The notes: generated from the letters alone by a model not told the origin. A stretch of DNA of 40,544 nt from Thermoplasmatales archaeon (GCA_020350825.1 CP070724.1:1628331-1668874); one strand, 5' to 3'. Positions 17,619-26,262 are shown, counted from the first letter of the stretch. Program-made: numbers and translations.

Positions 17619-18356
17619 TCAATCAAGTGTCTTAAACGATTTTACTTCTCCATTAATTATTGTGCTATCATATTGAAGTTGAGCCTTAAATAAATAATTG
17701 GTGTCCTCAACCAAACCTGTGACTGTCTTATCATAAGAGTCAGAGCCAGATTTTGCTTCCCATGAGGTATTTGTCCAGCTTCCAGCACTCTGATTTTTGT
17801 ATGCAAAACGGACATTACCAGAGATATAATCCTTAAAATCATAATCCATATTGAGCTCAGCTTCCTCTTCATCGACATTTGTAGCATCTAAAGTAGTAAC
17901 AGTTGGAATTACCATTGTTATCTTCTCCTGAAAAATCGTTGAAAATAATACTGAATCAGTTACCCTATCTATGACAGTAGCCTGAACTTGAAGATTTGTT
18001 ATATCTTCAGTTGGCGTTTAAACCAAGCGTTCACCCATATCCCATGTTCCATCTTCTTTAGATTGGCTATCTAAATAATCACTCTCTCCAAAGGTTATAA
18101 CCTTAGTATTTCCACCAATTATTATAATTACTTGTGTATCCAAATCTAAAGCTTTACCCCCTCGATATTCGAGTACGATGCTATTTCCATCTAGCATGTC
18201 AATAATGCTTATTGATGGTGTTGGAGTAGAAAGAGTAACAGATAAAATAATTATATATACAACTAGGAAAAGCCCGACGGCTATCATTAGTAATTGAATT
18301 GTACCAACTACTTCAGTTACTGCATTATCTGCTTTTTTTATTTTAATTCCATCCAT
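17619..18356 (-). pseudogene. Type IV pilin-FN3 fusion broken by in-frame TAA at 18018
   Basis: The frame starts at 18356 with a class III pilin leader (MDGIKIKKADNAVTEVVG) and hydrophobic helix, and follows the 14201 pilin through IVLEYRGGKALDLDTQV, YLDSQSK and GERLV. At the codon where the 14201 pilin has Tyr (GERLLYP) this gene has TAA. Beyond it the same frame continues without interruption (TPTEDITNLQVQATVIDR, parallel to DVTGLKVAVSVIDK in the other gene) into an FN3-like domain (VTTLDATNVDEEEAELNMDY ... VEDTNYLFKAQLQYDS) ending at 17619. A single base change from TAT to TAA explains it. As written, only a 112-aa truncated pilin would be made, with an internal ATG at 17915 allowing the FN3 part alone. 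Confidence 0.75.
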
Positions 18357-18746
18357 CTCCTAGTTATAGATTTATTACATCACTAACGCATTATATATAA
18401 ATTACTTATCTGCAATATATTTAATAATTTTAAAACATTTATCCTATAATAAACTTGAAACAAATAATCCCTTATAAACATAATTCTATTTTCCAAGTTT
18501 TACCTATAAAACAGAGAATTCATACCTATAAATAAAACCGGTAAATAAATTCTAACAAACGTTACAAAAAACCTATTTCACAATTATTTTTCCTTGTATT
18601 TTGAAAAGTCATTTAAACCAATGTAAAAAAGTTTAGATTTATTCTAATTTCATTTTTTTGGTAAGAACTGTCAAAGAATGCTGATAACAGTTGTACAATA
18701 ACTCGTTTATATGCAGTTTTACAAAACATAATTCTGGTGAAAAGAA
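18357..18746. promoter_or_regulatory. Divergent AT-rich promoter region
   Basis: No gene is supported in these 390 bases. A TATA-like TTTATATATAATG at about 18389-18400 faces the pilin pseudogene on the minus strand. A second, GTTTATATGC at about 18707-18716, faces the small ORF at 18747. The rest is AT-rich sequence without repeats that I could recognise. Confidence 0.4.
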
Positions 18747-18872
18747 ATGGCAGATAAAGAAAAACAGTTGAAACAATTATATGAAGACGCTCTATACTTG
18801 TGGTTTATCAATAAAGGCTATTCACACTTCCAAGCAAAAATAAAAGCAACTCAGTTAATAAATAAAATGTGA
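18747..18872 (+). CDS. Small ORF, 41 aa
   Basis: GGTGA lies 6 bases before the ATG and a TATA-like element about 30-40 bases upstream, so the gene has both signals. The peptide starts MADKEKQLKQLYEDALYL and goes on with WFINKGYSHFQAKIKATQLINKM: one amphipathic helix, an aromatic turn (WFINKGYS) and a second helix, which looks like a compact folded mini-protein rather than random sequence. Not recognised. It is the last feature before the left end of the integrated element. Confidence 0.5.
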   Translation: MADKEKQLKQLYEDALYLWFINKGYSHFQAKIKATQLINKM

Positions 18873-19172
18873 AGAAGATTGTTTTTTCTAAACTTTGTTT
18901 CATTATTGTACTGATTTCATTTCCACATTGTATTAATAATATATACTCTTCTGCAAATTATAACATACCCATTAACGTGCAGTTTTACTGGTAATATAAA
19001 ACAAGTAAAGAAGATATTTTTTAATTTTGACCTAAAATTACTGCCAATTTTGGTTTTTAGATCAGAAGAATATATTACAAAAAGAAAAGAAGAGAGGTTT
19101 AGTGAGTGAACCTGAAAACCAAAACCCCTAAAAAACCGCTTTGTTTTGATTGATTTAACAGGAGAAAACGAG
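18873..19172. other. Intergenic flank left of the integrated element
   Basis: No coding region is supported. It contains one degenerate copy of the dispersed repeat (19037-19077, listed separately) and the beginning of the att region, with one of the two 12-base direct repeats at 19157-19168. Confidence 0.4.
19037..19077 (+). repeat. Dispersed repeat copy A (partial)
   Basis: Reads ACTGCCAATTTTGG then TTTTTAGATCAGAAGAAT, matching the first two thirds of the promoter-associated repeat best seen at 39529 and 26197. The terminal TATA part is not evident and no secreted-protein gene follows. Confidence 0.6.
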
Positions 19173-19212
19173 TACGGACCCACGGGGGACCGAACAAGTC
19201 AACAGGAGAAAA
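19157..19212 (+). other. Distal attachment site with flanking direct repeats
   Basis: The core TACGGACCCACGGGG (19173-19187) is followed by GACCGAAC, still similar to the ATTCGAAC of the tRNA T-loop, so the match tails off gradually. A perfect 12-base direct repeat AACAGGAGAAAA brackets the core at 19157-19168 and 19201-19212; these could be integrase arm sites or a trace of a second event. Confidence 0.75.
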
Positions 19213-19217
19213 TTATC

Positions 19218-19241
19218 CCCGAAAGATCCCCGATTTTCGGG
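19218..19241 (+). terminator. Hairpin with T-rich tail beside the att site
   Basis: CCCGAAA (19218-19224) pairs with TTTCGGG (19235-19241), followed by CTTTTGATTTTTTA. In the circular form of the element this would lie just after the integrase reading frame and could terminate it. Confidence 0.5.
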
Positions 19242-19441
19242 CTTTTGATTTTTTACATCGAAATTAATTCTATCTCACTAAAATCTTTCTTTTTTCTTTT
19301 TTTTAATTTGAATTATTCGGAAATATTCCATGGTTTTTTGCTTATATGCCTATATATCAGCTTAGCGCTCTTATTTAATTACCCCCATGTGGGGTGCATA
19401 ATCAATTCTTTTTTTCCTTCGGAAATTAGAGGTGAAAATGT

Positions 19442-20299
19442 TTGAAAAATGAAAATTTGTTTGTTGAAAATGAAGCTGTGGATCTATCGAAATCTGAGAT
19501 AAATGCTGAGCGTATTCTTCGTAGGTGTCATATTCATGATTTTGATGCTGGTGGAGTGTTCAGTCTTATAAGTGGCAGTCAGGGGAGTGCTAAGACAAGT
19601 GTAACGCTTTCTTTTATGTCCTATACTATGAAACATCATCTAGATGAGAAGATGTTTTTCAGTAATTGCTATAATGCACCGTTGCAGTTTGTAAAGGTTG
19701 GCAGGGGTAACTTCAATATCATGGTGAAAAAAGACTCGGGTGTTACGTTTCATGATAGAGATAATAAGCTGGAGGAGATACACCCGAAGGTCACTTATTT
19801 TAAGGATTACAGGGATTGTTACGATAAAGCATTACCGGGTGTGTGCAATGCGGTCTTTTTTGGTGACAGGATGAGGTGGATGGACTTCATACATTTTCTC
19901 CGTGGTGTTGGGGAATGGGTGCATGTCTACATCGATGAGCTTAGTGAGATTAGTCCGCAGTTCACCAGCGGTAAGACGTTTCATAAGATAGGTGGGTTTG
20001 CTTCTGATTGTAAGGAGGTCCGTAAGTGCATGATGAACCTTCACACTAATAGCCAGTCTATTAGTGATATTGACCATCGGATCCGTAGTAAGGTTATGAT
20101 ACGTATCTATCTGCCTGGTGCTAGAGCTGAGAATGTTTCTAGGATTAAGCAGACAGCTCTTGATAACCTGAACGAGGACCCTATCTATGGCAATGAGGCG
20201 TATCTTGAGTTTAGTGGTAAGTTCGGTAAGACTGTTTTTAGGGATATTTACAAACCTATCTCTGGTTTGCATTGGGAGGCAAGAGTAGATGAAAGGTAA
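19442..20299 (+). CDS. P-loop NTPase, possible viral/plasmid DNA-transfer or packaging ATPase
   Basis: A TTG start at 19442 follows GAGGTG at 7 bases. The 285-aa product has Walker A GSQGSAKTS at residues 45-53 and a hydrophobic Walker B, WVHVYIDELSEI, at about 159-170. The overall size, single domain and position as first gene at the element end resemble Zot/FtsK-like or packaging ATPases of filamentous and pleomorphic viruses, but no family-specific motif is clear, so this is a guess from context. Composition is visibly more GC-rich than in the flanking regions, supporting foreign origin. The next gene overlaps by 11 bases, which indicates translational coupling. Confidence 0.7.
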   Translation: MKNENLFVENEAVDLSKSEINAERILRRCHIHDFDAGGVFSLISGSQGSAKTSVTLSFMSYTMKHHLDEKMFFSNCYNAPLQFVKVGRGNFNIMVKKDSGVTFHDRDNKLEEIHPKVTYFKDYRDCYDKALPGVCNAVFFGDRMRWMDFIHFLRGVGEWVHVYIDELSEISPQFTSGKTFHKIGGFASDCKEVRKCMMNLHTNSQSISDIDHRIRSKVMIRIYLPGARAENVSRIKQTALDNLNEDPIYGNEAYLEFSGKFGKTVFRDIYKPISGLHWEARVDER

Positions 20300-20765
20300 G
20301 GAGAAACAGAAGCAGATACGGTATACGCTGGAGGACTGCCTAGCTAATCAGCGGAAGCTGTCTGATTTGGTGCAGCAACTTATAAATGATAACCGACCAC
20401 TTAACATCAAAGAGAAACTTAGGTATTATGAGCTGCTACCGAAGAGTCTGCTTTCACAGGGTGCATCTGAACCTGTCAGCATGGTGATACAGAAAGGATG
20501 GTTTACGTTTGCATCTATTCAAAACCTAGCGATGCGACTTGCTGATCTCACAACCGATAAAGTATGTCTGAAAACTACACGTCCTGAAGAGGTAGAGATT
20601 ACAATTCCTATAAGTGAGCTCTGGCAGTTCTTGTATGATAAGTTGTTGTATTTGTTTCCTCTTGCTGCTGCCAAAGCTGTGCATCTGTCTGGTGAGAACA
20701 TACTCAGGACTGAGCAGGGTGTTTATTCGTTTTCTTCCAGTCAACGTTTGGATGAGAGGAGGTAA
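20289..20765 (+). CDS. Unknown element protein, 158 aa
   Basis: The ATG overlaps the 3' end of the ATPase gene by 11 bases, with AGGCAAGAG upstream. The product is soluble-looking, beginning MKGKEKQKQIRYTLEDCLANQ, largely helical, with no membrane segment or known motif. Composition matches the ATPase gene. Its TAA is 7 bases before the next ATG and its own end GAGAGGAGG supplies that gene's ribosome binding site, so the three genes form one operon. Confidence 0.6.
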   Translation: MKGKEKQKQIRYTLEDCLANQRKLSDLVQQLINDNRPLNIKEKLRYYELLPKSLLSQGASEPVSMVIQKGWFTFASIQNLAMRLADLTTDKVCLKTTRPEEVEITIPISELWQFLYDKLLYLFPLAAAKAVHLSGENILRTEQGVYSFSSSQRLDERR

Positions 20766-20772
20766 ACTAGTT

Positions 20773-21153
20773 ATGATTGAGAATAAGGATTTGCCATCTG
20801 AATATGTCAGTATCCGTCAGGTGTGGCTTCGGCAGATCAATCGTTGCAATGAGGCGATAAGTCATCGTTTTATGATGGATGTTAAAGATGACCGTAGTGA
20901 TAGATCAGGTAGTGAAACTGTTGTTGAGAGTGTTGTAGCGTTATATATGAATCTGACTGATTATGGCGAGGCGACAATTAAATCCGATGTCGATGCTTGG
21001 AAGTTAAATGTTATGTCTAAAATGGAAAACACTAGTTCTTTTGTGGTTAATAGGAAACTGTTTGAATATATCATTCAGACTTTGAACAAGTATGGTTTGT
21101 TGTTTGAAAGTCAACCTAAGGGTTATAGTAACGGTGAGATGAAATCTGTATAA
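20773..21153 (+). CDS. Unknown element protein, 126 aa
   Basis: I place the start at the ATG at 20773 (MIENKDLPSEYVSIRQVW), behind the GAGGAGG that ends the previous gene; the longer frame from 20614 overlaps that gene in another phase and is not credible. The protein is helical and polar, with no recognised domain. It is the third and last gene of the left operon of the element. Confidence 0.6.
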   Translation: MIENKDLPSEYVSIRQVWLRQINRCNEAISHRFMMDVKDDRSDRSGSETVVESVVALYMNLTDYGEATIKSDVDAWKLNVMSKMENTSSFVVNRKLFEYIIQTLNKYGLLFESQPKGYSNGEMKSV

Positions 21154-21207
21154 AAAAATTAAATTGTTTTTCCATGATTATCTGCAAAATCAAAATTTTT
21201 ATTCAAT

Positions 21208-21568
21208 ATTTTAACATTATGTCGAGTTTTTTCAAAAAACATTTTATGATTAACACAAACCCTATATATTAATTGATAAAAATGAAAAAATGTGAAGAAT
21301 GTGGAAAAAAATTAGGGATTTTGGAAGGCTACAGGCATCCAGTGGTAGGAAAAGATGTCCTTGTGTGTAGTAACTGTTTTGATACAGTATTGGAGAAAGT
21401 TGAGCAATATGGGAAGTTTCTCTCACCCTATGTTGATTTTTTCAAAAATAGCTTCTCCAATCAGAAATATAAATTGAATCCGAATAATATACTAACAGGT
21501 TGGGCTAGTATAAAGGAAGTGTTTACTAAATTTTAACATTTTGCTAAAGATTTTCAAAAAACATTCTA
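21208..21568. repeat. 39-base direct repeat flanking the zinc-ribbon gene
   Basis: Bases 21208-21246 and 21530-21568 align without gaps over 39 positions with roughly 80 percent identity: both begin ATTTTAACATT and both end TTTTCAAAAAACATT followed by TTA or CTA. The right copy overlaps the stop codon of the zinc-ribbon gene. Confidence 0.7.
21282..21536 (+). CDS. Small zinc-ribbon protein, 84 aa
   Basis: Starts MKKCEECGKKLGILEG; two CxxC pairs (CEEC near residue 4 and CSNC near residue 31) can bind one zinc ion, in the manner of treble-clef or ribbon proteins that begin with MKKCxxC. The rest (DTVLEKVEQYGKFLSPYVDFF) is helical. I prefer the ATG at 21282 over the TTG at 21273 because the cysteine knuckle then lies at the usual N-terminal position. 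Role unknown; it is bracketed by the 39-base direct repeat. Confidence 0.6.
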   Translation: MKKCEECGKKLGILEGYRHPVVGKDVLVCSNCFDTVLEKVEQYGKFLSPYVDFFKNSFSNQKYKLNPNNILTGWASIKEVFTKF

Positions 21569-21701
21569 ATGTGGAATAAAATCATCCAACTAACCTTTTG
21601 TAACAGTTGTTGCATTTATTTTTTACAAGAGATTTAAATCAAGCTATAATATTTAGATTTAGAAAAACAAAATTACGGGGGGGGAGATCAAAATAATATA
21701 A

Positions 21702-21794
21702 AAGAGTATAGTTAGAAGAGGAATTGCTTTAGTAATAATTGTATTGTTTTTTGGGACAGATGTTGTACTTTCAACTATACAGATAGTTATTTAA
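21702..21794 (+). pseudogene. Relic signal peptide without start codon
   Basis: Immediately after a TAA at 21699 the frame reads KSIVRRGIALVIIVLFF then GTDVVLSTIQIVI and stops at 21794. This is a positively charged n-region, hydrophobic core and small-residue c-region, the same style as secreted proteins of this genome, and a purine-rich GGGGGGGGAGA lies about 12 bases upstream, but no ATG, GTG or TTG is in frame. It is probably the remnant of a secreted-protein gene whose body has been lost or replaced by the protease gene 33 bases downstream. Confidence 0.45.
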
Positions 21795-21827
21795 GTAATA
21801 TAATAAATAGAGTATGGGGAATTTATT

Positions 21828-24434
21828 ATGAAGAAGATAATATTTGCTCTTTTGGCAACTATGCTGTTATTAGCTACCGCAATCTTTGTAACAAACATAT
21901 CGAGTACTATGGAAAAAATAATTATTGATGATAAAACATGGGTCTCATTTTATGGATCAGATCCAGGTGAAGAACCAATCTTAAATGTTTTAGAATCGTC
22001 ATCAGAAAGAACCGTAATCGATGTTACACTTCCCGGTTTTTGGGTAACTGATATAACGATTGATGAAGACATTTACCAAGAGATTACAATTCCTAGCCAC
22101 TCTACTACAATGGATATTGGAGAACCCGCCATTCCAGTTATACGTTCTCTCATTGCAATACCGGAATATTGCGTTATTGATACCACCTATACTATTAATG
22201 ATCAAATAACACTTGAAGACTACTCAATTACTGTATTTGAAGAACCGTCGACTGATAATACGAACCATCAATCATGTACTAAACCTGGAAAGATCTATAC
22301 TACAACACCAGATTTTGTGGTCCAAACAATTGAACAAGGAATATGGAAAGATATCAATGTGATAACTGTTGAAATTGCACCGATGAGCTATGATTATACC
22401 AAACATACTCTCACTATTTCACCTCAAATGACCGTCGAACTTAGTTATTTATTATCTAATGGTGGAAAGCCGACCTATGCTGATACATCGGTCAGCCCAC
22501 AATTTGATCAAATGTATCATAATTATGTAATTAATTACGATCATCTTGATATCTCTATTCAAAGGGTAAATAATCCCGGCACTAGGTATCTCATTATTTC
22601 CCATCCAGATTTTATTTCAGCTATTCAACCACTCGCTGATTGGCATCACTGCGAGGGTTTTGAAACAGAAGTGTTGCCCTTAACCACTTCAAATTATCCT
22701 GATGTAAAGAATGAAATCGTTACTCGGTTTAATCAAGGTGACCTTGAATATGTTCTCCTTGTTGGTGATACTTCTTATATGCCTATAGCTACTTGGGATG
22801 GTTTTTACAGTGATTATTACTATGCGTGTATTACTGGTGCCCCGGATCACTATGCAGATATTGCTGTCGGTCGGATATCAGCAACGAGTAGTACCGAGGT
22901 GACAAATCAAGTTAATAAGATATTGAAATACGAACAGGATCCACCACAAGATTCATGGATCAATAAAATCATTCTTGTTGCACATAAAGAAGGTGCTCCA
23001 GATAAATATGTTGGATGTAAAGAGGAAATTCGAAATGGGATTATTCCACAACCACCATTTGTTGTTGATACAGCATATGGTAGCCAAACTACAGGGACAA
23101 ACGCAAATGTAGCTATTGCAATTGATGAGGGTAGAAATATCGTCAATTATCGAGGCCATGGTTCTAATACTGCCTGGACAGGATGGAGTTATACAAGTGA
23201 ATATTGGGATATATCAGACGTAAATGCTCTTTCCAATGGCGATAGAACACCAATTGTCTTTAACATTGCCTGCCAAAATCATTACCTTTTAGATTACTGT
23301 CTTGGAGAAGCATTCATGAATAAATATCCTGGAGGAGCTGTTGCTTCTCTTGGTGCTACGGATCCATCATATACCATTCCAAACCATGACTATGATAAAG
23401 AGCTTTTTAGACAATTTACTATGTATGGAGAATATAGAATTGGATGGATGGGTAATGCTGCGGCAACGCACATTATTAACGGTCATGGCTCTATGGGAAT
23501 AGATAACGCTCAGATGTATCTTTGGTTAGGAGATCCTGCAACTGAAGTCTGGACTGATATTCCTGGTATGGTATCAGTAGAGTATCCACCGACTATACCC
23601 TATGGACAAAGCATTGTTCAGGTTTGGGTGGAGAGTAATAGTTATCCAGTAGAAAATGCACAAGTTTGTCTTATGCAACCAAATGGATGTTACGCCAGTG
23701 GATATACAGATGCAACTGGGTTAGCTGAACTGGAAGTCGATGTTCAAAATCCCGATGAAGCAACACTTACTGTTTCAGCACACGATCATCTACCGTATAT
23801 CACCCAAGTTCAGATTGGGAATAGTCTTCCACCATTACCACCCACAATTGATGGAACACCTGTGGGAAAACCAAACAAAGAATATTCCTATACCGCTGAA
23901 ACCACCGATCCAGAAAACGATCAGATACTCTACAAATTTGACTGGGGCGATGGCACACAAAGTAATTGGCTAGGGCCTGTCAACTCAGGAGAGCACATAA
24001 TTGAAACACATGCATGGAGTGACCTGGGGAATTATACGGTTAAAGTACGGGCGAAGGATGTTGAGGATGCCATCGGTTACTGGTCAGAACCATTAACAGT
24101 CCAAATGACACTTCCTGTCCTTGATTTGGGGACAATATCTGGTGGATTACTGAAAGCATCTGTAAAAATCTACAACTACGGTCTCGCGGAAGCAGATGAT
24201 ATATCTTGGTCAATCGCCCTTGAAGGAGGATTTATACTACTGGGACGCGAAACTAATAATATTATTCCAACCGTTGAGGCTGGTGGAGTCGCAACCATTA
24301 GCACTGGTCCTATCATCGGATTTGGATCAACACGAATAATCGCCACGGTAGAAATCGATGAAGGGAACGACTATCGATCTCAAGGAGCAAACATACTCTT
24401 TTTCATTATAAAAGTGAAACCAAGTGGCGGCTAA
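21828..24434 (+). CDS. Secreted gingipain-family (peptidase C25) cysteine protease
   Basis: An 868-aa exported protein. Residues 1-25 are a signal peptide (MKKIIFALLATMLLLATAIF). A propeptide-like region of about 230 residues precedes the catalytic domain, which contains RGHGSN with the catalytic His444 and IACQNHY with the catalytic Cys482, spaced as in gingipains. After it come an Ig-like domain (about 580-655), a PKD-like domain with DWGDGT (about 685-765) and a C-terminal beta domain; no obvious sorting signal or TM anchor is present. Such proteases degrade extracellular protein and are common in sediment archaea that live on detrital protein. Two hairpins follow the stop codon. Lying inside the integrated element, it may be cargo. 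Confidence 0.88.
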   Translation: MKKIIFALLATMLLLATAIFVTNISSTMEKIIIDDKTWVSFYGSDPGEEPILNVLESSSERTVIDVTLPGFWVTDITIDEDIYQEITIPSHSTTMDIGEPAIPVIRSLIAIPEYCVIDTTYTINDQITLEDYSITVFEEPSTDNTNHQSCTKPGKIYTTTPDFVVQTIEQGIWKDINVITVEIAPMSYDYTKHTLTISPQMTVELSYLLSNGGKPTYADTSVSPQFDQMYHNYVINYDHLDISIQRVNNPGTRYLIISHPDFISAIQPLADWHHCEGFETEVLPLTTSNYPDVKNEIVTRFNQGDLEYVLLVGDTSYMPIATWDGFYSDYYYACITGAPDHYADIAVGRISATSSTEVTNQVNKILKYEQDPPQDSWINKIILVAHKEGAPDKYVGCKEEIRNGIIPQPPFVVDTAYGSQTTGTNANVAIAIDEGRNIVNYRGHGSNTAWTGWSYTSEYWDISDVNALSNGDRTPIVFNIACQNHYLLDYCLGEAFMNKYPGGAVASLGATDPSYTIPNHDYDKELFRQFTMYGEYRIGWMGNAAATHIINGHGSMGIDNAQMYLWLGDPATEVWTDIPGMVSVEYPPTIPYGQSIVQVWVESNSYPVENAQVCLMQPNGCYASGYTDATGLAELEVDVQNPDEATLTVSAHDHLPYITQVQIGNSLPPLPPTIDGTPVGKPNKEYSYTAETTDPENDQILYKFDWGDGTQSNWLGPVNSGEHIIETHAWSDLGNYTVKVRAKDVEDAIGYWSEPLTVQMTLPVLDLGTISGGLLKASVKIYNYGLAEADDISWSIALEGGFILLGRETNNIIPTVEAGGVATISTGPIIGFGSTRIIATVEIDEGNDYRSQGANILFFIIKVKPSGG

Positions 24435-24887
24435 ATGATATCACTTATAATAGTGATTTGAACTTCGAATCCACATCTCACCACCCCACATTTTTTTAAA
24501 ATTTTGTTGGGGTAAACTAAACTTCAGGTTATTATCCATCAGAAGGTGTGATTATCCTTTTTTAACTCCTTATGGAAATGTAGAAATGAAATCATTCCAT
24601 CTTCAATAATTAATACCAATTGGTTTTAACTAGAAGAATCTGTGACAAAAATTTGTGAAATGAGGCGCAGATCACACCAAATTTTATTATTAAGGGAGAA
24701 GGAAAGGAAATGAAATTAAGATTAAAATTCCCCCAAAGTAATCTTACGCCTCATATCTATATTTATTATTGACACTCTTAAATACTTTTTGTTCTCAGGT
24801 GTAGGATAGAATAAACAGAGAAGAAAAGAAAGAAATTAAATTAATCTACTAGAGCTTGTTTTGTTACAGATGTTGCTGGGGTTACCT
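24435..24887. terminator. Intergenic region after the protease: two hairpins and repeats
   Basis: No gene is supported. ATCACT/AGTGAT at 24440-24457 and CCCCA/TGGGG at 24484-24512 (stem followed by T/A-rich sequence) are candidate terminators for the protease. Further on are a partial dispersed repeat at 24612-24646 and an 8-base inverted repeat ATGAGGCG/CGCCTCAT bracketing 24660-24754. Confidence 0.45.
24612..24646 (+). repeat. Dispersed repeat copy B (partial)
   Basis: Reads ATACCAATTGGTTTTAACT then AGAAGAATCTGTGACA, matching the central and right part of the promoter-associated repeat. No TATA element or gene follows on this strand within 1.7 kb. Confidence 0.55.
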
Positions 24888-26156
24888 CTATTGTAATCCT
24901 AACAACTGTCGTAGTATTGGAAACATATTTGGATGTTGCTCTAAGAATCTTAGGAATAATGTGTAAATGATTTGTTGGTTTGTGATTCCACGTTTATCTG
25001 TTTTTAGCAACCAAACATCAACTGAACCTTGACCAAAAAAGTTTGTACCTCCAACTACGATGTATCCCCCATCAAAGGTCTGCTGGACTTTTGTACCATA
25101 TTCGTATTCACGTCCATACCTTTTACTCCAAATTAGCCTTCCAATTTTATCTGTTTTTGCCAGCCAGAGCTTCATAGTTAAAGGACCACCAGGAAATTCT
25201 CTGTTAGACTCACCTGTCATAATATATCCACCATCACTAGTTTGATAAATTGAATTTGGACGGTTATAAGTAAAAAGACCCCTGTACTTTTTCGAATATA
25301 ATATTTCTCCAATACTATTTGTTATAATCATCCAACCCGTCATATTAGTAGGCCAATTCCCTTTAAAACCTGCTACAGTATAACCACCATCACTATTTTG
25401 AAGAACATCACGACCTTCCATATTTGAATCAAATTCTAAAATCCATTCTTCTGATCCATTACCATCTGTTTTTATTAAATAGCGACCCCCAGTTAGAACA
25501 TATCCACCATCAGAGGTCTGAACCACGGAAGTACCCACCTCATAACCACTACCACCAAAGGTATTATTCCACATTACATTTCCATCTTTATCAACCTTCA
25601 ATAGCAATATATCATAATTCTGTGGTGGAGAAATAGCAGTCTCTCCTACCATAATGAATCCTTCATCGGTTGTTTGCCGAACTCTGTATAATTCCCATTT
25701 TAAAAAATATTTATCCCATTCTAAATTACCATTAACATCTGTTTTTATTAACCAACAATTATTATAGCTTTCCCTTCCGACTATGATATATCCGCCATCA
25801 ATTGTCTGTTCAACATCACATCCATAATCAGTTTTTAATCCACCAAAGGTGTTATTCCACTGCTCATTTCCATTCACGTCTGTCTTAATTAACCAAATAT
25901 CAACATCTTCTACTCCATAAGATTCTGTGGAACCAACTATTATATATCCATTGTCAGAAGTTTGCTGAACAGACCTTCCTATATCATAATCTTTTCCCCC
26001 AAATGTTTTCGTCCATCTATCATCTGACAAAGGGCTAATTTTTCCATTAAAATCAATGTTTTCACAAGTGAAAATCCCTTTTATTTGCCCTGTAACAGGT
26101 ACGGTTGTAACAATCAACAGCATACAAACAAGGATTCCAAATATTTTCCTTTTCAT
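24888..26156 (-). CDS. Secreted seven-repeat beta-propeller protein (delta-60-like repeats)
   Basis: A 422-aa exported protein. It has a signal peptide (MKRKIFGILVCMLLIVTTVPV) and then seven units of about 45-55 residues, each with the pattern WxxtFGGxxxDxgxsVqqTsDGGYIiVGxTxsxxxxDvwLiKTDxxGnexW. Seven units suggest a seven-bladed propeller. The C-terminal tail FLEQHPNMFPILRQLLGL is hydrophobic and amphipathic. GGGAGG lies 7 bases before the ATG, and the best promoter copy of the dispersed repeat lies directly upstream. Function is unknown; cell-surface binding or scaffolding is likely. Another frame of the same strand stays open past this stop to 24841. Confidence 0.8.
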   Translation of the reverse strand: MKRKIFGILVCMLLIVTTVPVTGQIKGIFTCENIDFNGKISPLSDDRWTKTFGGKDYDIGRSVQQTSDNGYIIVGSTESYGVEDVDIWLIKTDVNGNEQWNNTFGGLKTDYGCDVEQTIDGGYIIVGRESYNNCWLIKTDVNGNLEWDKYFLKWELYRVRQTTDEGFIMVGETAISPPQNYDILLLKVDKDGNVMWNNTFGGSGYEVGTSVVQTSDGGYVLTGGRYLIKTDGNGSEEWILEFDSNMEGRDVLQNSDGGYTVAGFKGNWPTNMTGWMIITNSIGEILYSKKYRGLFTYNRPNSIYQTSDGGYIMTGESNREFPGGPLTMKLWLAKTDKIGRLIWSKRYGREYEYGTKVQQTFDGGYIVVGGTNFFGQGSVDVWLLKTDKRGITNQQIIYTLFLRFLEQHPNMFPILRQLLGLQ

Positions 26157-26196
26157 TTATTAACCTCCCTTCTTCATATTCTCATAGACGACATAA

Positions 26197-26262
26197 TATA
26201 TAAATGCTACCCTGTGCCACAGATTCTTCTGGGCTAAAAACAAAAAAATATTAGCAGTAAAT
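26197..26262 (-). promoter_or_regulatory. Dispersed repeat copy C, promoter of the propeller gene
   Basis: On the minus strand: ACTGCTAATATTTTTTTG, TTTTTAGCCCAGAAGAATC, TGTGGCACAGGGTAGC and ATTTATATA, ending 40 bases before the ATG. The ATTTATATA is a good archaeal TATA box about 25 bases ahead of the expected transcription start. The same arrangement is seen upstream of the secreted protein at 39633. Confidence 0.65.

Noticed and set aside
4642..18020. Reassignment of TAA to a sense codon
   Set aside because: Many complete conserved genes here (proteasome beta, actin-like, FtcD) end properly with TAA, so independent nonsense mutations or errors are simpler.
19146..19445. 99-codon ORF crossing the distal att site
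   Set aside because: It spans tRNA-derived sequence, a terminator hairpin and AT-rich non-coding DNA; YGPTG in it comes from the tRNA fragment.
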